64,000 bases of DNA from Roseococcus microcysteis (GCF_014764365.1 NZ_CP061718.1:3550501-3614500), one strand, 5' to 3'. Shown: positions 17,184 to 26,160, counted from the stretch's first letter. The notes: generated by a model not told the origin, from the letters alone. Translations and numbers: made by a program.

Positions 17184-17935
17184 GCCTCGCCCTTTATGCC
17201 TATGCCGCGCTTCCCGCGGGGGCGCCCGTCCCGGACATGCCGGGGCTGGAGGGGGCGGGGCCGCTCGCCCTGGTCACGGAGGGCGCGGTGGCCGCCCTGG
17301 TCAGCCCCGTGCCCGCCGCCTGGTTCGCCGAGGGCGGGCTGTCCAGCGATCCGGAATGGGTCTCCCGCCAGGCGCTGCGGCACCACGCGGTCTGCGGCGC
17401 GCTGGCGGGCATGGCGCTGCCGCTCGCCTTTGGCGCGGTGTTTTCCAGCGAGGCGCCGCTGCGGCTCTGGCTGGCCGAGCGCGCGGGCCCGCTCGCCGCC
17501 TCGCTGGATCGCGCCCGGGGTTGCGCCGAATGGACGCTGCTGCTGCGCGAGGATGCGCCGCGGCTGGAGGCTTGGCTCGCCGCCCATGACACGGAGCTCG
17601 CGCGGCTGAGCGGGGCGGCCGCGCTGGCGGGCCCCGGCACGCGCTTCCTGCTGGAGCGCCGGCTGGAACGCGCGCGGGAGGAGGCGCGGGCCCGCCACCT
17701 CGATGCGGCCGCCACCCGTCTCCAGGTCGCGCTGGCCGATCATGCGCGCGCGCTCACCCCCGCCCGCACCCGCGCCGGGATGCTGGGCGTGAACGTGCTC
17801 CTGCCCGGCGCCCCGCCCCCGTCGCTGGAGAACATGGCGAACGAGCTGGACGCGACAGGTGTCTCCCTCACCCTCAGCGGCCCATGGCCGCCCTACGCCT
17901 TTGCGCGGGAGGCGCTGGCCCATGCCCATGGCTGA
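17180..17935 (+). CDS. Gas vesicle protein of the GvpL/GvpF family (third copy)
   Basis: A 251-residue GvpF/L protein with N-terminal ALYAYAALPAGAP, a central ALPLAFGAVFSS and the terminal LTLSGPWPPYAF. It differs from the copy at 15197, so the two are not a recent duplication. It overlaps the J-domain gene by 4 nt and the following GvpA-family gene by 14 nt. Confidence 0.92.
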   Translation: MSLALYAYAALPAGAPVPDMPGLEGAGPLALVTEGAVAALVSPVPAAWFAEGGLSSDPEWVSRQALRHHAVCGALAGMALPLAFGAVFSSEAPLRLWLAERAGPLAASLDRARGCAEWTLLLREDAPRLEAWLAAHDTELARLSGAAALAGPGTRFLLERRLERAREEARARHLDAAATRLQVALADHARALTPARTRAGMLGVNVLLPGAPPPSLENMANELDATGVSLTLSGPWPPYAFAREALAHAHG

Positions 17936-18134
17936 ACCGCGCGGGCTGACGCCCCAGCCGCAGGCGCTTGTGGATGTGTTGGACCGGCTGCTGGACACCG
18001 GCGTGGTGCTGGACGGGCAGCTCGTGATTTCCGTGGCGGGCGTGGACCTGGTCCATCTCGGGCTGCGGGCGCTGCTGGCCTCGGTCGAGACCGCCGCGCG
18101 CCTGGCCCAGTCTCGGCCGGAGACCCAGCCATGA
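17922..18134 (+). CDS. GvpA-superfamily minor protein (GvpS/GvpM-like)
   Basis: A 70-residue GvpA-like protein: ALVDVLDRLLDTGVVLDGQL and VDLVHLGLRALLASVETAAR keep the alpha-beta-beta-alpha pattern but with many changes from GvpA, so it is a minor component, probably of the GvpS/M branch. The start at 17922 lies inside the preceding gene; a second ATG at 17928 is also possible. Its stop overlaps the start of gvpK. Confidence 0.85.
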   Translation: MPMAEPRGLTPQPQALVDVLDRLLDTGVVLDGQLVISVAGVDLVHLGLRALLASVETAARLAQSRPETQP

Positions 18135-18451
18135 TCGCCATGGCCGATGACGCCCAGCACGCGCTGGCCGCCGCCGCGGCCCCCGTGGCCATGCGGCTCG
18201 CCCTCGCCCCGGAGAACATGGAGCAGGACCTCTCCCGCCTCGTGCTGACGCTGGTGGAATTCCTCCGCCGGCTGCTGGAGGCGCAGGCGGTGCGGCGCAT
18301 GGAAGGCGGCGGGCTGGATGCCGAGGAGGCCGAACGCCTCGGCCTTGGCCTGATGCGCGCGCGCGAGGCGGTGGTGAGCCTCTGCGACAAGCTCGGCATC
18401 GCGCCGGAAACCCTCAACCTCGATCTCGGCCCACTCGGCCGGCTCATGTGA
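18131..18451 (+). CDS. gvpK: Gas vesicle protein GvpK
   Basis: A 106-residue GvpK. The family core is visible: NMEQDLSRLVLTLVEFLRRL, EAQAVRRMEGG, LDAEEAERLGLGLM and the ending LNLDLGPLGRLM. GvpK is an accessory protein present in most vesicle clusters. The start overlaps the preceding stop; the next gene begins 25 bp downstream with its own strong ribosome site. Confidence 0.95.
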   Translation: MIAMADDAQHALAAAAAPVAMRLALAPENMEQDLSRLVLTLVEFLRRLLEAQAVRRMEGGGLDAEEAERLGLGLMRAREAVVSLCDKLGIAPETLNLDLGPLGRLM

Positions 18452-18476
18452 TCCGCGCCCGCGCGGAAAGGAGGAC

Positions 18477-20618
18477 ATGATGTCCCGGAACCAGTTCACG
18501 GCCCTCATGGCCCTGGCCGTCGCGGCGCTGCTGGCGGCGGGCGCCGCGCTGTGGCTCGGCACGCGACCCGTGATGCCGCTGCCTGCGCCAGCGCCGCTCC
18601 AGCCCGAATGGGAGGCGGCGCTGGCGCAGCTCGACCGCGCGCAGTCCGGTGAGGCCACGGCCTTGCCCGAGCTCCGCCGCCGCCTGCTGGCCCTGGCCGA
18701 GTTGCAGGACCGCGCGGGCGAGCCGCTGCGGGTGGAGGCCATGTTGCAGGGGCTTGCCGGCCGCATCGAGGGCACGCTCGCCACGCTGCCCGCCGGCACG
18801 CCGCCCGCTCCGCTGGAGGCGGCCCTGCCGCTGGCGGCGCTGGGCATGGGCGCGCTCGGGCTGCTCGCCTTGCTGCTGGCCGCGCGCCGCCGCCCGCCCG
18901 CCGAGGCTGGCCCGCCCGCCTGGAGCGAGAGCCTGCGCGAGGAAATCCAGGCGGCGCTGGGTTCCGCCCGCCAGGCGCAGGAGGAGGTGGCGCGCGCCAC
19001 GGCCCGCGCCGGCGACCAGCAGGACCGCCTGGCGCATCGTGTGCGGCTTCTCTCCGAACGGCTGGAGACCCTGCCGAGCGGCGAGGCCGATCCGCGCCTC
19101 GCTACCCTGCTGGACCGCATGGAGACGCTGGGCGCCACGCTCGGCCAACTCGCCGGGCGCGCCGAGGCGGCGCTGGAGCGTGAGGCGCGCGGTCTGGAGC
19201 GGCTGGAGGTGGCGGTGGACAACCTGCACGCCGCGCCGGGCGCCCTGGCCGATCCCGCGCCGCTGGCCGCGCTGCTGCCCGCCTTCGAGAATGCCGCCGC
19301 CGAATGCCGCGCCACCGCCCCCCTGCTGGGTGAGCTGGCCTCGCTGGCGCAGCAGGCCATGACCCGCGTGACCGATGAGGCCGTGGTGCGGATCGGCGTG
19401 GCGGCGGAGCGCGTTTCCACCGCCGGCCAGGAGGCGCTCGCCGAGGCGCAATCCGCCCTGGCGGCGGCCGCGGAGCGGGTGTCGGCCCTGACCCCCGCCG
19501 AGCCGCCCGCCCTGCCGCTGGAACGGCTGGAGGCCTTGGCCGCCCGGCTGGAAGAGGGTGCGGCCACGGCGCAGCCCCTGGCGGGGCTCCCGGCCGAGGT
19601 GGCGCGCGTCGCGGCCCTGGCGGCCGAGATGGACCGCGTGGCGCAGGGCCTCGGCTCGGTCATCCCGGTGGCGGACCTCGCCGCGCAGGTGGACCGCGTC
19701 ACCGCCGCCGCGATCCATGTGCAGAGCGCGGCCGAACGGCTGGAAAGCGGGCTGCCCGTGCTGGAACTGACCACCCAGATCGCGCGCATGGACGCCGCGG
19801 CCGGGGCGGTGGAGCAGGCCGCGGGCAAGATCCCCGTCACCGAGATGGCGGGTCAGCTCGACCGCCTGACCACCGTGGTCGCCGCGCAGCTGGCCCAGGT
19901 CACGGGCGGCGTCGCGGCCCTGGAGCAAGGGGCGCGGCAGATGGTCCATGCCTTGCCGCTCACGGCGCTGGACGCCCAGGTGGCCCGGGTGGAGGCCGTC
20001 GCCATTGCGCTGGAGGAGGGCGCCCAGCATTTGGGCGAGGCCCTGCCGCTGGAGAGCCTCGCCAACCACGTCACGCGGCTGGAGGCCCTGGTGGAGGGCG
20101 GCGCCCGGCTGGGCGAGACCGCGCAGGAACTGGCGGGCGCCGCGGCCGCGGTGCGCGAGGCCGGGGCGGCGCTGGAGACCTCCGCCCGCGCCATGCCCGA
20201 TGCGCGCGCCGCCCTGGGCCCGATCATCGCCGAGATCCAGGCCGCGTTGCCGGCGCGGGCCGAACCCCCTTCGCCCCGTCGCGCCCCCAGCCTGCCGGAG
20301 CCGCGGGGTTCCATCGCCGCCTCGCTGGTGGCCGAGCTCAGCCCCCGGCACGCGCCGCTGTCGGGTGCGCTGCGCCGGGTGGGGCAGGTGGAGGCCGAGG
20401 TCGCGGAACTGCTCGGCGAGGCCGAGAGCCTGGCCGAGCAGGCCATCCAGCGCCCGGGCGAGGCCTGGCCCGCCCCGGTGTCGGGCCGGGTGGGCGAGGT
20501 GCTGGGCAGCATCCAGTCCACCATAGACCGCCTGCAGACGGTGGCGACCGCGCTGGCCCTGGCCGCCGATGCGCCGGGGCAGGAGCCCAGGGACAGCGAG
20601 GCGCGCGGCGCGGCCTGA
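18477..20618 (+). CDS. Large membrane-anchored coiled-coil protein at the end of the gas-vesicle operon
   Basis: A 713-residue protein of unknown family. A hydrophobic segment at about 8-28 and a second at about 116-138 bracket a roughly 85-residue loop. The remaining 570 residues are Ala/Glu/Leu-rich helix, with recurring units of about 35-40 residues in which a short LPxxxLAxQVxRV-like phrase repeats (VIPVADLAAQVDRV, KIPVTEMAGQLDRL, ALPLTALDAQVARV, ALPLESLANHVTRL). The layout resembles a chemoreceptor or tether, but no HAMP or signalling hairpin is seen. AGGAGG precedes the ATG pair. A tether between vesicles and membrane is a guess. Confidence 0.7.
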   Translation: MMSRNQFTALMALAVAALLAAGAALWLGTRPVMPLPAPAPLQPEWEAALAQLDRAQSGEATALPELRRRLLALAELQDRAGEPLRVEAMLQGLAGRIEGTLATLPAGTPPAPLEAALPLAALGMGALGLLALLLAARRRPPAEAGPPAWSESLREEIQAALGSARQAQEEVARATARAGDQQDRLAHRVRLLSERLETLPSGEADPRLATLLDRMETLGATLGQLAGRAEAALEREARGLERLEVAVDNLHAAPGALADPAPLAALLPAFENAAAECRATAPLLGELASLAQQAMTRVTDEAVVRIGVAAERVSTAGQEALAEAQSALAAAAERVSALTPAEPPALPLERLEALAARLEEGAATAQPLAGLPAEVARVAALAAEMDRVAQGLGSVIPVADLAAQVDRVTAAAIHVQSAAERLESGLPVLELTTQIARMDAAAGAVEQAAGKIPVTEMAGQLDRLTTVVAAQLAQVTGGVAALEQGARQMVHALPLTALDAQVARVEAVAIALEEGAQHLGEALPLESLANHVTRLEALVEGGARLGETAQELAGAAAAVREAGAALETSARAMPDARAALGPIIAEIQAALPARAEPPSPRRAPSLPEPRGSIAASLVAELSPRHAPLSGALRRVGQVEAEVAELLGEAESLAEQAIQRPGEAWPAPVSGRVGEVLGSIQSTIDRLQTVATALALAADAPGQEPRDSEARGAA

Positions 20619-20632
20619 GCGCGCCGCGCCTC
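20598..20632. terminator. Bidirectional hairpin between convergent genes
   Basis: GAGGCGCG with GGCGCG pairs with CGCGCC and GCGCCTC (one bulged base), spanning the end of the coiled-coil gene and the stop of the convergent selO gene, only 12 bp apart. There is no T-run, so termination by this hairpin alone is uncertain. Confidence 0.45.
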
Positions 20633-22103
20633 AGGTGCCGCAGAAGGTCTGGTAGACGCGGTCGCTGGGCTCGGGCGGCAGGGCGTATCGGGCGGGCGGT
20701 GCCTCGAAGGGACGAAGCAGCACGGCCAGCAGCGCGTCGAAGGGGCCGAGGTCGAGGTCGCGCGTCGCGGCCTCCAGCGCCTCCTCCACCAGGTGGTTGC
20801 GCGGGATCACCTGCGGGTTCGCGGCGGCCAGGCGTTCGGCCACGCCGGGTTCGGTGGAGATGCGCGCCCGCCAATCCTTGGCCCAGGGCAGGATGGCGTC
20901 GGTGCCGGTGAATTGCGCGGCGAGCGGGGCGTCATCGCCGGCAGCGGCCTGGGTCAGCGCGCGGAAGCTGTTGGTGAAGTCGGCGCGGCTGGCCTTCATG
21001 GCATCGAGCAGGCCGAGGGCCAGCGCGTCATCGCCCTCGCGCGGCGTGCCGATGCCGAGCTTGGCCAGCAGCCCCGCCCGGTAATGTTCCTCGAAGCGCG
21101 GGCCGAAGGTGGCGATGGCGGATTTCGCCCAGTCCAGGGCAGCATCCTCATTCGTGTCGAACAACGGCAGCATGGCCTCGGCCAGCCGCGCCAGGTTCCA
21201 CTGCATCACCCGCGGCTGGTTGCCATAGGCGTAGCGGCCGCCATGGTCGATGGAACTGAACACCGTCTCCGGGTCATAGGCGTCCATGAAGGCGCAGGGG
21301 CCGTAGTCAATCGTCTCGCCCGAGATGGTGGTGTTGTCGGTGTTCATCACGCCATGGATGAAGCCCAGCAGCATCCAGCGCGAAACGAGCGCGGCTTGGC
21401 GTTCCAGCACGCCTTCATACAACGCGCGGTAGGGGTGTTCGGCCTGCGCGGCCTCGGGGTCATGACGAGCGATGGCGTGGTCGGCCAGCAGGCGCAGCCC
21501 CTCCGCATCGCCGCGCGCGGCGAAGAACTGGAAGCTGCCCACGCGGATATGGCTGGCGGCGACGCGCGTCAGCACCGCGCCGGGCAGGGGGCCTGGTTCG
21601 CGCAGCACCATCTCGCCGGTCAGTGCGGCCGCCAGCGTGCGCGTGCTGGGCACGCCCAGCGCCGTCATCGCCTCGCTGATGAGGTATTCGCGCAGCACGG
21701 GGCCAAGGGCGGCGCGGCCATCGGCGCGGCGTGAGAAGGGCGTGGGGCCCGAGCCCTTCAGCTGGATGTCGCGGCGGCGCCCCTCGCGGTCCAGCACCTC
21801 GCCCAGCAGGATGGCGCGGCCATCGCCCAGCTGCGGCGTGAAGCCGCCGAACTGGTGGCCGGCATAGGCCATGGCGATGGGCTCGGCATCGGCGGGCAGG
21901 GCGCTGCCGGCGAAGATGGCGGCACCGGCCGGGCTGTTCAGCGCCTGCGCGTCCAGCCCCAGCTCGGCCGCCAGCGGCGCGTTCAGCCGCAAGAGTCGTG
22001 GCCCGGTGACTGGCGTGGGCTCCACGCGCGCGAAAAATCGCTCCGGCAGCTTTGCATAGGAGTGATCGAAGCCGAAGCGGATGTCGCTGAGCGTGTCTGG
22101 CAT
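20631..22103 (-). CDS. selO: SelO/YdiU-family protein adenylyltransferase (AMPylator)
   Basis: A 490-residue pseudokinase of the SelO family, which transfers AMP from ATP to proteins in redox control. Landmarks are [20 protein letters not shown] and the [20 protein letters not shown] segment with the nucleotide-binding lysine and arginines. [20 protein letters not shown], with catalytic Asn and Asp residues, follows, then [13 protein letters not shown]. The C-terminus VYQTFCGT keeps a Cys where eukaryotic forms carry selenocysteine. It is convergent with the gas-vesicle operon and unrelated to it by function. Confidence 0.96.
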   Translation of the reverse strand: MPDTLSDIRFGFDHSYAKLPERFFARVEPTPVTGPRLLRLNAPLAAELGLDAQALNSPAGAAIFAGSALPADAEPIAMAYAGHQFGGFTPQLGDGRAILLGEVLDREGRRRDIQLKGSGPTPFSRRADGRAALGPVLREYLISEAMTALGVPSTRTLAAALTGEMVLREPGPLPGAVLTRVAASHIRVGSFQFFAARGDAEGLRLLADHAIARHDPEAAQAEHPYRALYEGVLERQAALVSRWMLLGFIHGVMNTDNTTISGETIDYGPCAFMDAYDPETVFSSIDHGGRYAYGNQPRVMQWNLARLAEAMLPLFDTNEDAALDWAKSAIATFGPRFEEHYRAGLLAKLGIGTPREGDDALALGLLDAMKASRADFTNSFRALTQAAAGDDAPLAAQFTGTDAILPWAKDWRARISTEPGVAERLAAANPQVIPRNHLVEEALEAATRDLDLGPFDALLAVLLRPFEAPPARYALPPEPSDRVYQTFCGT

Positions 22104-22165
22104 GCGGAAGAGATCGAACCGCGCGGGTTCCGCGACAAGGGGCTGCTGGGGCTAGAATGCCTGCC

Positions 22166-23119
22166 ATGACCCAGGCCGAACGCATTCTGACACTCACGCT
22201 CAACCCCTCGGTGGATTTGTCCGCCGAGGCGGAAACCGTGCGCGCCGTCCGCAAGACGCGCACCTTCCACGAACGCTATGATCCGGGCGGCGGCGGGGTG
22301 AATGTCTCGCGCGTGGTGCGGGAACTGGGTGGGGACACGCTGGCGCTGGTCACCTCCGGCGGGGTGGCGGGGCGCTTCCTGGAGGAATTGCTGGCCGAGG
22401 GCGAAACCCCCTACCGGGCGCTCCCCATCGCCGGCCGCACGCGCATCGCCCAGGTGATCCATGAGATTTCGAGCGGCCTCGAATACCGCTTCATCCCCGA
22501 GGGCCCGCTGCTGGCCGAGGCCGAATGGCAGGCCGCGCTGGACGCCCTGAACCGCGAGGAAGGCGGCTGGGTGGTGCTGTCCGGCAGCCTGGCCCGCGGC
22601 GTGCCCGCGGATTTCTTCGGCCGTGCCCTGCGCCAGGCCAAGGCGGCGGGGCGGCGGGTGGTGCTGGACACCTCGGGCGCCGCGCTCAAGGCCGCGCTGG
22701 ATGTCGGTGGCGTGCACCTGGTGAAGCCGAGCCTCGGCGAATTCGAGGCGCTGGTGGGCCGTGAGCTGCGCGAGACACCCGCTCTGGTCGCGGCGGCGAA
22801 GGAGTTGGCGGCCTCGGGTGCGGCGCGGCTGGTGGCGGTGACGCTGGGCAGCCGCGGCGCCCTCCTGGTCAGTGCCGAGGGGCAATGCTGGCGCCTGCCC
22901 GCGCCCGATGTGGTGGTGCGCGGCGCCTCCGGCGCTGGCGACAGCTTCGTGGCGGCCATGACCCTGGCCCTGGCGCGGGGCGAGAGCGTGGAGGAGGCCT
23001 TCCTCTGGGGCAGCGCGGCCGGCGGCGCCACCGTGGCGGCCGAGGGCACCGCCCATGCGCGCCGCGCCGATGTGGAGGCCATCCATGCGGCGCTGCGCCC
23101 GATGCTGAAGGGCGCCTGA
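22166..23119 (+). CDS. PfkB-family hexose kinase (1-phosphofructokinase/6-phosphofructokinase-2 type)
   Basis: A 317-residue ribokinase-fold sugar-phosphate kinase. It begins ILTLTLNPSVDLSAEA, has GGGGVNVSRVVRELGG in the substrate site, VLSGSLARGVP, and the catalytic VVRGASGAGDSFVAAM with the GAGD Asp. The overall form fits the PfkB/FruK branch, so fructose 6-phosphate, fructose 1-phosphate or tagatose 6-phosphate are candidate substrates. The start at ATG 22166 is preferred; an in-frame ATG is also at 22157. No sugar transport genes are adjacent. Confidence 0.9.
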   Translation: MTQAERILTLTLNPSVDLSAEAETVRAVRKTRTFHERYDPGGGGVNVSRVVRELGGDTLALVTSGGVAGRFLEELLAEGETPYRALPIAGRTRIAQVIHEISSGLEYRFIPEGPLLAEAEWQAALDALNREEGGWVVLSGSLARGVPADFFGRALRQAKAAGRRVVLDTSGAALKAALDVGGVHLVKPSLGEFEALVGRELRETPALVAAAKELAASGAARLVAVTLGSRGALLVSAEGQCWRLPAPDVVVRGASGAGDSFVAAMTLALARGESVEEAFLWGSAAGGATVAAEGTAHARRADVEAIHAALRPMLKGA

Positions 23120-23121
23120 GT

Positions 23122-23157
23122 GCGCGGCTGATGAGCAGCCGCCCCGGATCAGACGCT
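23122..23157 (+). repeat. Shortened copy of the dispersed palindromic repeat
   Basis: GCGCGGCTGAT at the left and GGATCAGACGCT at the right match the outer stem of the second hairpin in the three full copies (42884, 53016, 58311); the inner stem is missing. It lies between the convergent pfkB-type and azlD genes. Confidence 0.6.
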
Positions 23158-23473
23158 ATACCAGCATCGCCATCAGAAGCGTGGCCGCCAGCCCGGCCAT
23201 CAGGGGCGCGAAGAGCCCGCCCCGCCAGGCCAGCACGCCCATGGCCGCGCAGAACCCCGCGACCCGCCCCTGCCAGGGGATGAGGGTGAGCGACCCGGTG
23301 GGCGCCACCACCGCCAGCGTCACGAAGGCCGCCAGCGTGGCCATCGCGACACTGGCGGCCCAGCGCACGAAGGGGTGGTCGGCCCCGAGCCGCCCCGCCA
23401 CGAAAAGCCCCGCCCCGCGCATGGCGGCGCAGGCAGCCACCAGCAGCGCCAAGGCCAGGTCATCGGCCGACAT
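23156..23473 (-). CDS. azlD: AzlD-family branched-chain amino acid transport subunit
   Basis: A 105-residue, four-helix membrane protein. AzlD with AzlC exports branched-chain amino acids in the best-studied cases. Sequence features include RGAGLFVAGRL, HPFVRWAASVAMATLAAFVT and WRGGLFAPLMAGLAATLLM. The ATG at 23473 lies 14 nt inside the end of azlC, the usual arrangement of this pair. Confidence 0.88.
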   Translation of the reverse strand: MSADDLALALLVAACAAMRGAGLFVAGRLGADHPFVRWAASVAMATLAAFVTLAVVAPTGSLTLIPWQGRVAGFCAAMGVLAWRGGLFAPLMAGLAATLLMAMLV

Positions 23474-24134
23474 GGCGGCTCCAGAGGAAGGCCAGCGTGC
23501 CGCCCACCAGCCCCGCCCCCAGCAGCGCCCAGGCGGCCGGCAGCACGAAGGCGAGGGGGGCCGCCGCGACACCCAGGATGGCGGCGCGGCGGACGAAGGC
23601 CTGGCCGAGGTCGCTCGCCAGGATCAGGCCGAAATACAGGGGGTTCACAAACAGCAGCGCCGCCAGGAACCAGATGTCGAGCAGGGGCGCCACCAGATGC
23701 CCCACCAGCGTGGACAGCCCCGCCACTGTCCAGGAGGTGAGGCCGAAGCCCAGGAACCAGGCGAGCCGCCGTTCCACCGGTACCGCGGGCAGGCGGCGCA
23801 TGGCCATGGCCCAGGGGGTGACGGCGATGAAGGGCAAGGCGAGGAAGCGGCGTGGCCCTCCGCCCAGCCAGGGGGCCAGCGCCACCGCCATCGGCACGAA
23901 GCGCGCATTGGCCGCGACGGCGCCGGCGACGGCGGGCAGGGCACCCCCCGGCGTGCCCAGGGCCGCGAGCAGCACGAGCTGCCCCGGCATGCCATAGACC
24001 AGCAGCGAGGCGGCGATGGCCCAGCCCAGCCCGAACCCCGCCGCCTGCACCGCCGCGCCGAAGGCCAGGAAGGTGGCGGCCATGGCCAGGGCGGGCACGC
24101 CCAGGGCCTCGCGGCAGGCGGGGCGGAAACTCAT
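23460..24134 (-). CDS. azlC: AzlC-family branched-chain amino acid permease
   Basis: A 224-residue AzlC protein with five to six membrane segments. Recognisable blocks are MAATFLAFGAAVQAAGFGLG, GMPGQLVLLAAL, ANARFVPMAVAL and FLGFGLTSWTVAGLS. The ATG at 24134 gives a product starting MSFRPACREAL; a longer start (MDATPGRGQ) is possible. It is divergent from the tricarboxylate-binding protein gene over 181 bp. Confidence 0.88.
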   Translation of the reverse strand: MSFRPACREALGVPALAMAATFLAFGAAVQAAGFGLGWAIAASLLVYGMPGQLVLLAALGTPGGALPAVAGAVAANARFVPMAVALAPWLGGGPRRFLALPFIAVTPWAMAMRRLPAVPVERRLAWFLGFGLTSWTVAGLSTLVGHLVAPLLDIWFLAALLFVNPLYFGLILASDLGQAFVRRAAILGVAAAPLAFVLPAAWALLGAGLVGGTLAFLWSRHVGR

Positions 24135-24315
24135 GCCGGCATGTTGGCCCCGCCCGGGAGTCGCGTCCATGGCGCGTGTCCCCTCCATGGCGTTTCGCGG
24201 CCATGATGAGGCATGATGCGCCCAGCATGGCCCGCAGAGGCCGGCGGGGAGGATGCGGAAGCCCCTTCGGCGCGCTCTGTTCCAGGCTTGAAGCAGACAC
24301 GGAGGAGGAGACAGA

Positions 24316-25311
24316 ATGTTACAATTTTCGCGGCGCGATATTCTTCGCGCACCCGTGCTGGCGGTGCCACTCCTGGCCGCGCCCGGCATTCTTCGCGCGC
24401 AGACCGCCGCGCTCAACCGTCCGGCGCGCATCCTGGTGGGCTTCCCTGCCGGCGGCACGGTGGACTTCACCGCCCGCCAGCTGGCCGAGCGGCTGCGGGG
24501 CGTCTGGGCGCCGCAGGTCGTGGTCGAGAACCGGGCTGGCGCCACGGGCCGGCTCGCCATCGAGGAGGCGATGCGCGCCGAACCCGATGGCGCCACCATC
24601 CTGCTGACCCCGGCCAGCATGATCACGATCTACCCGCACCTCTATGGCGAGCGGCTGCGCTACAGCCCCCTGCGGGACCTCAGCCCCATCTCGCCGGTGG
24701 TGGTCTATCCCTTCGCCATGGCGGTGGGGCCTGGCGCGCCGGGGGTGACGAACCTCGCGGAATTCCTGGCGCTGGCGCGGCAGCGCGGGGGCCTGGCCTA
24801 TGCCTCGCCGGCCGCGGGCTCGGTGCCGCATTTCACGGGGGTGATGCTGGCCCGGGCGGCGGGGGTGGAGCTGAACCACGTGCCCTATCGCGGCGCGGCA
24901 CCCGCCATCACGGACCTGCTGGGCGGTCAGGTGCCGGCCTCCATCAATGTGATCGGCGACATCGTGCCCCAGATGGAAGGCGGGCGGCTGCGCGTGATCG
25001 CGACCACGGCCGCGCAGCGCATCCCGCGCTTCCCGGACTTCCAGACCTTCGCCGAGCAGGGCTTCCCAGCGCTGACGGCCGATGAATGGTTCGGGGTCTT
25101 CCTGCCGGCGCGCGCGCCACAGGCGGTGGCGACGGCGCTGAGCGAGGCGTTGCGCACGGCCAATGGCAATGCGTCCTTCCGCGCGGCCCTGGAGCAGCGG
25201 GAGTTCACGCCGGCCCATGAGGACATCGCGCGCTTCACAGCCCGGATCCGCGAGGAGACGGAGAAATGGGGGCCGGTGGTGGAGGCCTCGGGCTTCAGGC
25301 CTGAAGCCTGA
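24316..25311 (+). CDS. Bug-family tripartite tricarboxylate transporter substrate-binding protein
   Basis: A 331-residue exported binding protein. The signal peptide carries SRRDILRA, which looks like a twin-arginine motif, and ends near RAQ. The mature protein has PARILVGFPAGGTVDFTARQ and VVENRAGATGRLA, then NHVPYRGAAPAITDLLGGQV, the typical Bug pattern. It may work with the TctB/TctA pair at 27675-29614, although it is not in the same operon; Bug genes are often scattered. A perfect terminator hairpin follows it. Confidence 0.93.
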   Translation: MLQFSRRDILRAPVLAVPLLAAPGILRAQTAALNRPARILVGFPAGGTVDFTARQLAERLRGVWAPQVVVENRAGATGRLAIEEAMRAEPDGATILLTPASMITIYPHLYGERLRYSPLRDLSPISPVVVYPFAMAVGPGAPGVTNLAEFLALARQRGGLAYASPAAGSVPHFTGVMLARAAGVELNHVPYRGAAPAITDLLGGQVPASINVIGDIVPQMEGGRLRVIATTAAQRIPRFPDFQTFAEQGFPALTADEWFGVFLPARAPQAVATALSEALRTANGNASFRAALEQREFTPAHEDIARFTARIREETEKWGPVVEASGFRPEA

Positions 25312-25326
25312 CCCCAGGCAGGGGAT

Positions 25327-25360
25327 CGCGGCGTGATCCGTAGGGGAGGATCACGCCGCG
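25327..25360. terminator. Terminator hairpin after the Bug gene
   Basis: CGCGGCGTGATCC (25327-25339) and GGATCACGCCGCG (25348-25360) form a perfect 13-bp stem with an 8-nt loop, between the convergent Bug and XRE genes. It can work for both strands; T-runs are short. Confidence 0.75.
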
Positions 25361-25379
25361 GTTGAAGGCGGCGCCGCGG

Positions 25380-25835
25380 TCAGCGACGCGGCGTCGAGGC
25401 CGGCATGCTGCCGGATTCGCCGGCGGGCAGGCGTGCCAGGCGGTCCGCCAGGTTCAGCACCATCTCGCGCAGCTCGCCGTGTTCGATCAGCGCGAAGCTC
25501 TGCATGAGGGCGCAGCTCTCGGCGTGGCGCTGGGCGCGCTCCAGCGCGGGCTCGGCCGCGCCATCCTGCTCGCCCAGGCCGTCAATCAGCACGGGCAGCG
25601 GCGTTTCGAGCAGCGCCGCCAGCCGGACCAACCGGCCGATGGACAGGCGGTCCTGGCCCAGCTCGTACTTCTGGACCTGCTGCGCGGTGACGCCGAGGCG
25701 TTCGGCGGCCTCACGCCGGGTGACGCCGCGGTGCAGCCGGAGCTGCCACAGGCGCTGGCCCAGTTCGATATCGGTCTCATCGGCGCGGCGCGCCCCGCGG
25801 GTTGCTTCCGCGGCGGGGCGGCGGGCCCGCTGCAC
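25380..25835 (-). CDS. XRE-family helix-turn-helix regulator, probably N-terminally frameshifted
   Basis: A 151-residue reading frame from a GTG at 25835. Residues about 20-85 are a Cro/CI-type HTH: DIELGQRLWQLRLHRGVTRR, EAAERLGVTAQQVQKYELGQ, DRLSIGRLVRLA. The C-terminal half is helical. The GTG has no ribosome site. An ATG at 25924 does (AGGAG), and opens a frame (MADSTSPGASSAVGSRNAV) that would join this one if the seven-G run at 25861-25867 had one more base. The real gene is then probably 25380-25924, about 181 residues. Target unknown; autoregulation is possible. Confidence 0.75.
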   Translation of the reverse strand: MQRARRPAAEATRGARRADETDIELGQRLWQLRLHRGVTRREAAERLGVTAQQVQKYELGQDRLSIGRLVRLAALLETPLPVLIDGLGEQDGAAEPALERAQRHAESCALMQSFALIEHGELREMVLNLADRLARLPAGESGSMPASTPRR

Positions 25836-25989
25836 CCGGCCCGGCCCGGCGGCATTGCGCGGGGGGGCACGGCGTTGCGCGAGCCAACCGCGGACGAAGC
25901 GCCAGGTGAGGTGGAATCGGCCATGGTCGTCTCACTCCTGTTCAGGGAACCTGACGGTGCATCCGACATGAGAGTGCGGATGAGGTGGA

Positions 25990-26160
25990 ACAGCCTGAAC
26001 CACCGCCAAGCAACATGAGATCAACCTGCCAGATGCCCAGCGGTTGCACAACTAGAACGTGCATAATGACAAAAGAACGACCGCGATGATTTTGTTTTTA
26101 ACGAAATTTCGACCCATGCAATGTAAAATTTACATGCGCGGGTGAATTTCGGGCGTGTGC
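25990..26160. other. AT-rich intergenic island
   Basis: This stretch is clearly lower in GC than everything around it, with runs such as GATTTTGTTTTTAACG. It lies upstream of the XRE gene and downstream of the OYE-type gene, and no convincing coding frame is present. It probably holds promoters, including one for the XRE gene and perhaps one for a plus-strand RNA that ends at 26284. Confidence 0.5.
26121..26135. promoter_or_regulatory. 15-bp palindrome, operator candidate
   Basis: ATGTAAAATTTACAT is a perfect palindrome about one central base, in the AT-rich island. Such symmetry is typical of an XRE or TetR-class dimer site. It is about 200-290 bp upstream of the XRE gene, depending on its true start. 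Confidence 0.45.

Noticed and set aside
16115-19840. 1241-codon minus-strand frame over the gas-vesicle operon
   Set aside because: Ser/Ala/Arg-rich shadow opposite well-supported gvp genes.
25327-25360. Further copy of the dispersed repeat, because it contains GATCACGC
   Set aside because: Only the short GTGATC/GATCAC core is shared; the second hairpin and GATCAGACGCT end are missing. It is a simple terminator hairpin.
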